From the NCBI GenBank assembly GCA_027596195.1, contig JADGJG010000868.1, forward strand, positions 1-11,572: a stretch of DNA of 11,572 nt, read 5' to 3'. Position 1 is the stretch's first letter. The number at the start of each line of letters is the position of its first letter. Source of the stretch: Podochytrium sp. JEL0797. Its lineage: Eukaryota > Chytridiomycota > Chytridiomycetes > Chytridiales > Chytriomycetaceae. The position numbers were made by a program, and so were the translations under genes. Below, piece after piece: positions 1-8,325 of this stretch. Below the pieces are notes generated by a model, which did not search any database, had not been told where the DNA came from, and saw nothing but the letters and a program-made list of their open reading frames with translations.

Positions 1-38
<38 letters not shown>
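1..38. repeat. Poly-C run at the window edge
   Basis: The first 38 bases are all C. On the coding strand of the pyrophosphatase gene this is a poly-G tract about 15 nt past an intron donor. A homopolymer this pure at a sequence end suggests a contig edge or a poly-G base-calling artefact rather than genomic sequence, but a real poly-G intron tract cannot be excluded. Confidence 0.9.
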
Positions 39-40
<2 letters not shown>

Positions 41-53
41 GCTTCTTGTTTAC

Positions 54-792
54 CTTCGTCCAAAAGCGCGAAAGTTCCCAAAATCTTGACCTGCTTCACC
101 TGTCCACAGTATCCAACACCTTCTCCAATCTCACACACATCCAAAGGATCGTTGTCGCCCTTGGCCTTGGTGTCCGGGTGGACCGAGGTCGGGTCCTCCC
201 AGGTTTGGGGGAACGCGCCGTAGTTCCAAATGTATCCCTTGTGGGGGAAACAGTTGCGCACGAAACGAAGTTTGCCCTTCTTGATGTCTTGCTTGATGGG
301 GTTGAAGGCCTCGTCTTTGGAGATCTGGCAGGAGAGAGTGGTCAGGGAAAAAATGAAACGAGGCAATTTTGGATGGGGGGACAAGAGGAAAAGATAACGT
401 CGGGTGACTGAGCCCTCCGCACACAGGAAGGAGCTCGTATATCTCAAGTTCGCCCAGGTACAACACCCCCATGGTCCGTTGACTGATGGTGATTCACCTC
501 ATGGGGCTTGATCGTAAAAGTGCAAAAAGGGGGAAATGTGATCTCACCTCCAACTTGGCGTTGGTCCATCTGGGGATCTCAACAATCATGTTGAGGATGG
601 TCTTCTCAGCGTTGGCGTACAGGGGAATGTCGTGGAAGGGCGACACGACCTTTCCGGCAGCGTTTTCTATACAAGGTGTGAAGTGAGATAAGGGGAGGGG
701 ACAGCGGGAGGAATGCGGGCTCGCTTACCGATGAACACTCTGTGCTCGAGGGTGTTGGGAGCACCCACAACTCGGGTCTTGTATTCGGCCAT
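54..792 (-). CDS. IPP1: Inorganic pyrophosphatase, family I, cytosolic (5' part; 3' end missing)
   Basis: Soluble Mg-dependent pyrophosphatase that hydrolyses pyrophosphate to two phosphates and so pulls biosynthetic reactions forward. Exons are 792-729, 666-548 and 324-54; introns are 728-667 (62 nt) and 547-325 (223 nt, long for this window). A third donor (GTAAAC) at 53 opens an intron that runs into the poly-C edge. The 151 visible residues align without gaps to the fungal family: FHDIPLYA near 32-39, [11 protein letters not shown] at 51-61, [14 protein letters not shown] at 76-89, and the family signature DNDPLDV at 118-124. Expected metal and substrate residues are present: E51, K59, E61, R81, Y96, D118, D120, D123 and D150. 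The family is usually about 285 residues, so roughly half is missing. The start is set by the match to the yeast N-terminus. It shares a 123-nt gap with the divergent ataxin-3-like gene. Confidence 0.95.
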
Positions 793-915
793 CTGCGAAC
801 GTGGAGTCAGCAAAGAAACACAACCACGGCATTTTCGCAAACCTTTTTTTCGATCAAAAAGTTCACGAAAACTTCTGCTCGTGTCATCACATTACTGTTC
901 AAACAAGGGAGAGAA
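793..915. promoter_or_regulatory. Shared intergenic region between divergent genes
   Basis: These 123 nt separate the start codons of the pyrophosphatase (minus) and the ataxin-3-like gene (plus), so both promoters and both 5' UTRs must lie here or overlap the neighbouring gene. It holds a T8 run near 844 and A/C-rich stretches. I see no clear TATA box or other named motif. Confidence 0.5.
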
Positions 916-1980
916 ATGGACTTGATAAATCTCGGTGAGTTTCTATCTTAACAACCTGTCGTGAAGAAATGCTTTGCAGCTGAACTGATTTATTATTTGT
1001 TTTTAAAAGGACTCGTGTTCCACGAAAAGCAAGAAGGCCAGCTGTGCGCACAACACGCTCTCAATGCCGTTCTCCAAGGCCCTTACTTTTCTGCCGTGGA
1101 TTTGAGCCAGATTGCGAGAGACCTCGATTCGCAGGAGCTTGAGGTGAGAAGTGGTGAACTTCTTTGAATGAAACACGAACTGAATCCTCGCCAGGCATTT
1201 GCTGACGGAGCAACAACCCCTCCCACACCAACCGCGGCATCTAAATTCCAATCTCAAAACTACGATGATTCGGGCTTCTTTTCGATCCAAGTGCTGGATA
1301 AGGCCTTGTCAGTGTGGAATATGACTCTCACGCCATTCAACAGCCCCGCGAGCAAACCCGCGAGGGACGATCCAGCCTCTCAAAAGGCGTTTATTCTGAA
1401 TCTCCACGAGCACTGGTTCACGCTGCGTCGGTTTGGAAACAGTCGGAATCGATGGTACAACTTGGATTCGACGAAGGAGCCTGCTTATGTGAGCGAGTTC
1501 TACCTGCAAGCACTTCTTTCAGAGTTTGCTGCTGGGGGGTTCTCCATTTTTGTTGTGGGTGGAGATCTGATTTCGTCCGACGGTGACGCATATGCGGAGT
1601 CTTCGCCGATTCCTCCTCAACCTGCGCCAAAACAATCTAATAGTGGAAGTGGAGGCAAGGGGAAGGAGGAGGTGAAGGGGGTTGTTGCCTTCAGTGGCAA
1701 GGGTTATTCTTTGGGTGGGAGTGGTGGAGGGGCCAGGTCTGAGACGTTGGCCGCGTCTCGGATGGACAGCTCCGATTCGTTCAGTCAGGACCCGGAGCTG
1801 GCTGCTGCTCTCGCCATGTCGATGGAATCGGGTGGTGAGCAGGGCCAGACAGAATTGGAGAAGGCGATTGCCATGAGCATGGAAAATCCCGCCCTGGTTC
1901 CCGAGAAACGCGCGGCTGAATCGGAGATGGATGTGATGAGAAGAAAACGGTTGGCAGCGCTTTCAAAGAGTATGAAATGA
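916..1980 (+). CDS. Ataxin-3-like deubiquitinase (Josephin domain plus two UIMs)
   Basis: Predicted cysteine protease that trims ubiquitin chains, acting in protein quality control, usually with p97/VCP. Exons are 916-934, 1010-1143 and 1195-1980 (introns of 75 and 51 nt), giving 312 aa. The first exon is tiny (19 nt), supported by a good donor (GGTGAGT) and by the joined N-terminus, which runs into HEKQEGQLCAQH. The Josephin domain spans about 8-190. The catalytic set is complete: Q14 (oxyanion), C19, H124 in HEHWF and N140 in WYNLD. DDSGFFSIQV and the SIFVVGGDL block also match the family. Two ubiquitin-interacting motifs lie at about 249-264 and 270-284, both with the A-x-x-x-S core. A Gly/Ser/Lys-rich linker joins them to the protease. 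There is no polyglutamine tract. The extreme C-terminus has a basic MRRKR motif (299-303), like the p97-binding motif of animal ataxin-3. The catalytic call is secure; the p97-binding role is inference. Confidence 0.93.
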
Positions 1981-2118
1981 AAAGAATTTTTTGAATTTTG
2001 ATGTTTATTTTTTATTTCCGCCTTTGTTTGTATCGTGCCATCCTGCAAATACGATTCTACAAATTCAACTCTTAAATATTAAAATCTCATCGGTCTCTCT
2101 TGTGATGGTCAGATTTTC

Positions 2119-5100
2119 ATGAAAATGAGAAAAGACGCCCACAGTGGCGACACAAAAGCCACAAATCCGAGCTCGAAAGTGATTCACGACGCGTCAAATA
2201 CAACCAGCTATGCAATTGAGGCGATCCGCTTGTTGGTTTTCTTCGCGCTTGCTTATTTGCTCACGAGGCTGTCTTGCCTGATGAGCATTGCAACAACCCC
2301 ATTGATCTGGCTCCCAAATGGTCTTCACGTCTCTTCTATCGTGTTGACAAAAGCCAAGCTTCGCCCGCTCGTTCCAATCGGCTTTGTCGCTGCAGTATTC
2401 CTTGGGTTGATGGAGATTTACCCACTCCCAATCGCGATCGAATTGTCTTTCATTCATGCTCTCGAGAGCATACTGATTTCTGTCATTGTAGGTGCCGTGA
2501 CTGAAAATGGCATTTCTTTTGGGTGTCAAAGCTGGTTCACTTCAGTCGCCGTTTCCGCCGTAATTTCGATTGCAACGAGCGCGTGTCGATCCCTGATACT
2601 GACAGCACAAGTTGTTTCTGCATACTCAATGGCGCAGACTTTATTGTTTGATTGGTCTGCTGGATTTCCTGGCTTGATTATTGTTGGCCCCCTCGCACTC
2701 CACTTGACGCAGCAAGAATTTTCAGACCGCAGTCTTCTTACGAAAAAGACTGCAGTTTGTCTCGTGGCTCCAATACTGCTGGGATCTTTAGCCACAGCCA
2801 TTTCTTTTCTGTTAAACTCGGCACTCGGCGACCCATCTGCACAACTCGCCGTGTATTTCAATTACGCCTTAGTTTATATTGCGGCATACTACGGGGGACA
2901 TGCTGGTTTATCTACTGTCAGCCTCATTGGTCTCTTATCGAACATTGGGTTCAATTTCGTCAGGAGTGGCTCTCTGCAACCAAACCCAAATTTCAACGAA
3001 GGTCATTTAAATATCTTGCACCAGCAGGCGATTCTGCAAATAATCGGGCTAGGCGTGATTGCCTTGGCAGACACAAAGCAGGCCATGTCTTCGTACAATG
3101 AGTTGAGCATCGCGCAAATTAGCGTGAAACTGCAATCAGCCACCGCGTGTTTAGATCGGTGCCGTGCGAGCGAGGCTACCAAAGTGGCCTATATCATGGA
3201 ATTATGTGCCCAGTTTCACAAGTCAATGTTGACAATTATGCAATGGTGCGAGTACGGAAAACAACATCAGGCATATTCTATTGAAATGTGGGAAGCCATG
3301 AACACGTGTATTATGACCCAATTGTCATTTGTGGATGACATTTTGAGCTTTATTCAGCTTGAGACAAGTGTCTTGCAGTTAAGACCAGCCTCAATCCATC
3401 TAAAAAGTATTCTCCAAGCGTCAATCAGCTGTGCCGGCGAAGTGTTCAAGAAACGAGAGTTGAAATTTGACTTCACATTCACAAATACTCCTGAATACAT
3501 TGTTGCCGATCCAATCAGATTTCAGCAATCCATATTGAATGCTCTAGTGAGTGCATCGGAGTACACCTCTCCACAGGGAAGTATTTCACTCTTGGTCGTC
3601 GGAACGCCGTTGAACGAACAATTCTGTCGACTCACGATTTCAGTCACTTTTGGTGGTGATAAGATTACCACCAAAGACCTTGCAACAATGTTTGAACCTT
3701 GTGCCTTGAAACCAGATGAGGTTGGGTCTGGGTTGGGACTTGCAACATCCAAAATGATTTTTGAGCTCATGGGAGGGTCTGCAGGGATCCAAAAGACAGG
3801 CAATGCATTTTGCACACTCTCCTTTGTTGTTTCGGTTGAAATTGGGAGAGAGTTACAACCAATGATTCTTTCTCCTCCTGGAAACTTTTCCCAGCCATCC
3901 GTGAGGACAACCAAAAGCATGTCCGATTCGAGCAAAAACTCATCAAACTCTTCAGCCAACTCGAGTTCGAGAGTCTCGATCGTGAACCACTATGGGACCA
4001 TGAAAAGCATCGTTTCGTTTGTTCAACGGAAATTGAGCCAAAAGAGCAAATTCAGCGTCAACAGCTTTTCTCAAGGGCAACCGGCACAAAGTGACTCTCG
4101 TAGTGTTCAGCTGGTTATTTCTTCAGTTGCTTCCATTGCTCCTACTTCACATCTCACGACGCCCCAGCATATCGCGTACCCGAGTTTCGCATCACAAACG
4201 TCTCTCCAATCCGTTGCTCATCCCCAAGACTTTGGCTCAGAGTATTTACTGGGACAAGTTTTGATTGTGGATGATTCGGCCATTTTCCGACAAGTCTTCA
4301 AACGGATTTTGAACAGCATCAGTGATCAACTGAAAATTCAGGAAGCTCCGACCGGTGCAGAGGCAATTGCAATGTGCCAGAAAATGCAATTCAACTTGAT
4401 TTTTATGGACCTGGATCTGGGAATCCCGAATTTTGGCGGAGATGTGGGTGGATTTTTTCTTCTTTGATTGCTTGTTTCTGAACCACCCCCCGACAGGAAA
4501 CCGCAATGAAACTCAAACTAGGTGGTGTGACGTGCCCAATTATCGCAATCACAGGACAGAACGTCAGCCGAGAAGCCAGTGTTCATTTACAGCTTTCGGG
4601 CATCTGTCACGTCATGGGGAAACCAGTTTCAAAAGATGGAATTCTAGGACTCTTGAGGCAGTTCAACAGGAACAAATCAAAGTCGGGCATCATGCGGGTC
4701 GAAACTGTCACTATCCCAGAGAGTTTAGAGATTGGCGAGGTGATCACTCCAAAGTCAACAAACCTCACAAGAACTACTACACTTGAAAAGCCCAATAATA
4801 CCAAGAGAGGAAGCACGGTCGAAAGACAGCTGACTGTGGGTTCTGTAATGCAATCCCCATTTGAAGATTCACCGCGAATGGAGAGTCGTTCCTCCATGGG
4901 GAGTCATTCAATGGATGTCGAGACTGTAAAATTCAGTGTGTTGGTTGTGGATGATTCGTTGATCAACAGAGCCATCTTGGTGAAGATTCTCGAAAAGTTT
5001 GGACACTTCAATGAGATTATTGAAGTCTCTGCCGGGCACGACGCTGTCCGATTATGCCAGCAGAAAAAGTTTTGCTTGATATTCATGGATCTGGAAATGC

Positions 5101-5421
5101 CGGTGATGTCAGGGTATGCATTTTTGTTTGCCCCATTCAAGTCAACGACTCTGATGCATAATTCCCAGAGAGGAGGCTGCTGTCCGAATTCGCTCACTCG
5201 GAGTCTCGACTCCTATAATTGCAGTCACGGGAAATGCTGTCCGTGGGGATGATATTACTCCATTGCGACAAGCAGGAATCAGTGAAATCATCAAAAAACC
5301 AGTTGATCGACAACGTGTCGTCGAGCTTTGCAAATCCTTTGTTCACCTCGGCTTATTGCAACCGGGTGTGGTTGGAACACCTGAGGGATCCATGACTTCA
5401 AAACGATCGTTCATGAAATAG
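2119..5421 (+). CDS. MASE1-type hybrid histidine kinase-like protein with degenerate kinase core and two receiver domains
   Basis: Exons are 2119-4443, 4497-5113 and 5169-5421 (introns of 53 and 55 nt), giving 1064 aa. Domain order: a multi-pass membrane region at about 33-320 resembling MASE1 (WLPNG at 64-68, WSAGFPG at 179-185), a HisKA-like helix at about 350-415, an HATPase_c-like domain at about 445-570, a Ser-rich linker at about 595-710, receiver 1 at about 713-830, a Ser/Thr-rich linker, and receiver 2 at about 922-1040. Both receivers keep the acidic pair (D718/D719; D927/D928), phospho-acceptor Asp (D764; D973), Thr (T794; T1001) and Lys (K817; K1024). The kinase core is damaged: A364 sits where the phospho-accepting His belongs, S478 replaces the Mg-binding Asn of the N box, and F511 replaces the G1-box Asp. 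The FEP motif (525-527) and G2 box GSGLGLA (536-542) remain. It converges on the HPt gene. The first ATG after in-frame stops was taken as start. The reading frame is clean, so this is not an obvious pseudogene. Confidence 0.88.
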
Positions 5422-5631
5422 TTTTGATTTTCTCTCGCCCACAGTCCGGTTCCTCAATGGATTCCTTTAAAAAATGAATAAACTGGCACGCACGTTCAAC
5501 CAACAGAAAGGCCATGAGAGAAAAAATGTGCCCCTCAGGGAAATTAACGATCAAGAAAACAAGAGAGGAATTGACAGGAATATTCTTTTAATTATCTTAT
5601 AAATGGTGAAAGAGAAGCACAGGTTTTGACG
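5422..5631. other. Convergent intergenic region, 3' UTRs
   Basis: These 210 nt lie between the stop codons of the hybrid-kinase-like gene (plus) and the HPt gene (minus). The stretch is A/T-rich toward the right and must hold both 3' ends. I see no ORF or RNA gene in it. Confidence 0.6.
5477..5482 (+). terminator. Candidate polyadenylation signal AATAAA for the hybrid-kinase-like gene
   Basis: A perfect AATAAA hexamer lies 56 nt after the TAG stop, a plausible distance for a 3' end in this compact genome. No transcript data are available to confirm it. Confidence 0.5.
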
Positions 5632-6099
5632 TTAAAGTTTGTAGAATCTTTTTAACCACTCTTCCGCCTCAATACTGTGTTTCTCGGTATCAGGCACAAG
5701 CACACCCAGTTTCTTCAGTTGTTCTTCACTTGATAGAGTCAACGGTTTGCCTCCAGCGTCCACGTTTCGGGCACAGTTTTGTATTTGCTCGCACGTGGCG
5801 CGTACTTTTTTGAGGCCGACAGCAGCGGACGAGCCTTTCATAAAGTGACCCAAACGGCCGAGCGATTCGAAATCTTTCTTCCCTCTATTGTAAACAGAGA
5901 TGTTTGAGCGAAGCCGATGGTGGAGGAGTGGGAGGGGCTCGCCAGCTTACAATGATTCATTGAGCTCTTTCAGGGTCGTCTCAGCTTGCTTGATGTACTC
6001 CTTCGCGATTCCTTTGCTAAACTCGCGTTCATTGTCGTCATCCATCTCAAGGAGCTGATCAAAGATCGCGCTATCGATGATGTCTCCATATTCTGCCAT
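5632..6099 (-). CDS. YPD1: Ypd1-type histidine-containing phosphotransfer protein (HPt)
   Basis: Phosphorelay intermediate that takes phosphate from a hybrid kinase receiver onto a His and passes it to a response regulator such as Ssk1 or Skn7 in yeasts. Exons are 6099-5951 and 5884-5632 (intron of 66 nt), giving 133 aa, shorter than budding yeast Ypd1 (167) because it lacks that protein's loop insertion. The N-terminus follows the yeast pattern, with a LLEMDDDNEREFSKG helix at 16-30. The HPt motif LGHFMKGSSAAVG spans 61-73, with phospho-accepting H63, K66 and the GSS turn. A later helix holds CEQIQN. The start at 6099 matches the usual family start; no ATG lies upstream in frame. Only 80 nt separate it from the RPS23 stop on the same strand, and it converges with the hybrid-kinase-like gene. 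Confidence 0.95.
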
Positions 6100-6123
6100 T
6101 GTTCGCAAAAATTCGTGGATGTA

Positions 6124-6129
6124 TTTATT
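6124..6129 (-). terminator. Candidate polyadenylation signal AATAAA for RPS23
   Basis: On the minus strand an AATAAA hexamer lies 51 nt after the RPS23 stop and only 25 nt before the YPD1 start codon. If used, cleavage would fall around the YPD1 ATG, so the RPS23 3' UTR and the YPD1 5' UTR would overlap. Confidence 0.5.
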
Positions 6130-6179
6130 GACAAATCCATCTGGGACCAGAGATCCCCAAAAACTGAACACAAAAGTAT

Positions 6180-6685
<506 letters not shown>

Positions 6686-7189
6686 TCTAAGGAAAAAAGC
6701 GGATCGTAGAGTTAGATGTCCGGCATTGCGCAATTCGGGTAGGTAGGAGAGTGTTCGTTTCAGGAGTAGGGCTGTCGAAGAGTGACAGATTCCCTCAGGA
6801 TCAGAATTTCGCCCCTCCTCCTTCAGCTTCGAATCGATATGATCTCTGACAATCGCGATCGTTATTGCGCAGAGGCCGTATCCCAGCGTTCTGTCGCCGT
6901 TGGCCCAAAGGCGACGCCAGATGCCATCGCGTTTTTGTCACAGCGATTCGTCAACTCGCCATCCAACCATCGCATCGCAAGGTCATTCGTCCAGCACGGA
7001 GTGTTATCGAATCTGATGGCTCTAATGGCTTCCGGGCGTGGATGGCGGTGGTGTGTGGGTGGGGATGGGCGTGGTGCGGCGGCCGCCAACCTTGCTGTTT
7101 CGACAAAAGAAAGTCCTTTGAGAGTCACCGAAAACACTTCTGTCGAGTCTCCGTCCCAACCAATCCAACCTACCAAACCACAGCGGACA
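6686..7189. promoter_or_regulatory. Divergent intergenic or 5' region between RPS23 and the F-box/LRR gene
   Basis: About 500 nt holding the RPS23 promoter and the upstream part of the F-box/LRR gene. A plus-strand frame is open from 6770 into the F-box exon, with in-frame ATGs at 6839 and further on, so part of this may code for an N-terminal extension. The translated stretch is low in recognisable protein features and includes a G-rich part near 7035-7085. I see no named promoter motif. Confidence 0.45.
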
Positions 7190-8185
7190 ATGCACAGTGA
7201 ACCCACCTCCCCGTCTCCCTTCGATACCACCCCACCTGAACTCGTGTCGCAAATCTTTGCCTGGCTCCCGCCCGAAGAAACCTTCCCCCTGCACCTCCTC
7301 TCGAAGCGCTTCCACGCGATCCTATCGACCCCGCACTTCCAGCAGCTCAACGCCCGCAACGCCCTCTGGCCCCTCATCTTTTTTGAGCCGCACAACGCCT
7401 CCTTCGATCGCCTCTTTTTCCTTTTCCCGCCCACGTACCAGCACGAATGTGCGAAAGCGCTCAACGCAGCCCTCAAAAAAAACGACCACGACCTTCTCGA
7501 CTGGTCCGACCTGTCCCTCGAAGGAAGCCGTCTCCCCGCCGCCATTGACCAGCTCACCTTCTTCCAAGGCTTCCACATCCGAGGTGTTGAGTTCCTTCTT
7601 TCATCCAAATCATGAAATTCTTAACCAAAAACCGTTTTAGGAACACCTCTCTCTGGGCCCATCCCTCCACAACTCGGAACTCTCCAAAACCTCACGACCC
7701 TCGAATTCGTCAATAACCACCTCACAGGCGCAATCCCGCACGAACTCGGCGCGTTGGTGAATCTTGAAACGCTTGATCTGAGTTGGAATCTCCTTTCGGG
7801 CCAGATTCCTGCGTCATTGGGACGCTGCGTGCACCTCCATTCGCTGTTTGTTCGGTCGAATCGAATCACGGGGCCGCTTCCCGTGGAACTTTTCACTCTG
7901 CCGAAACTTCGCGCATTCGATGCGGGGAAGAATCCGCTCGGGGGTGCGCTGCAGGTTGGGTGGACGCGGCTGCCAAAGCTGGAGGAAGTATTTTTGGACG
8001 AGTGTGAGTTGGAAGGGGAGGTGCCGCGCGAGTTTGCAGGAGAGGAAGGAGGTGGGGGCATGCCGTTTGATTTGTTTATATTCCAAAACCCAAAGCTCGC
8101 GTTATCGTTTGAGTCGGAGAGGATCTTTTTGGACGAAGGCTTCCCGGCGGCGGATTGGGCCGCGATGGTTGCCGGTGGAATCTGA
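7190..8185 (+). CDS. F-box and leucine-rich-repeat protein
   Basis: Likely substrate adaptor of an SCF-type ubiquitin ligase, judged from an F-box-like segment at about 14-55 (PPELVSQIF, LSKRFHAIL) followed by leucine-rich repeats. Exons are 7190-7583 and 7641-8185 (intron of 57 nt, phase 1), giving 312 aa. The repeats are of the plant-specific type, with LxGxIPxxLG cores at about 135-145, 159-169 and 183-193 and a variant at 207-217, in exact 24-residue register (leucines at 149, 173, 197, 221). The later part is degenerate and acidic. The start is uncertain: ATG at 7190 has A at -3 and sits just before the F-box, but the frame is open upstream to ATG 6839, which would give 429 aa. No signal peptide or membrane helix is seen, so it is probably intracellular. 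The SCF role is inference; the substrate is unknown. Confidence 0.75.
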
Positions 8186-8197
8186 ATCCCTTATACT

Positions 8198-8209
8198 AAT
8201 AAAAATAAA
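8198..8209 (+). terminator. Tandem AATAAA polyadenylation signals after the F-box/LRR gene
   Basis: Two directly adjacent AATAAA hexamers (8198-8203 and 8204-8209) begin 13 nt after the TGA stop. They are the only clear 3'-end signal before the next gene, which starts at 8326. Confidence 0.55.
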
Positions 8210-8325
8210 TCAAAAGGAGAAATTGTCAGAATTTCCATTTGCTTGCAAATCCCTCGCCGTCACACCAGGCTTGGCCAACTTTTAACACAGCCTTCCATTT
8301 ATTTCATACTCCCAAAGCGGAAGAA

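Noticed and set aside
1..38. Telomeric or other functional repeat
   Set aside because: A pure mononucleotide run does not match a telomere unit and sits inside a gene.
131..472. Minus-strand ORF of 113 aa overlapping the pyrophosphatase
   Set aside because: It reads the coding exon in the wrong frame and continues through the 223-nt intron. The pyrophosphatase frame explains the region fully.
4444..4467. Premature end of the hybrid-kinase-like protein at the in-frame TGA (4465-4467)
   Set aside because: A GT donor at 4444 and an AG acceptor at 4496 remove this stop and restore the receiver domain, so it lies in an intron and is not a nonsense mutation.
4506..5252. A separate response-regulator gene starting at ATG 4506
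   Set aside because: It begins in the middle of a receiver domain. Joining it to the upstream exon across the 53-nt intron completes receiver 1, so it is an internal exon.
6862..7608. Minus-strand ORF of 248 aa opposite the F-box exon
   Set aside because: Its translation is compositionally odd (Arg, Trp and Ser rich) with no recognisable motif, while the plus strand encodes a clear F-box. It is most likely a shadow of codon bias.
7197..7640. Plus-strand ORF of 147 aa in another frame over the F-box exon
   Set aside because: Pro/Ser/Arg-rich translation typical of an out-of-frame reading of C-rich codons. The F-box frame joins cleanly to the LRR exon.
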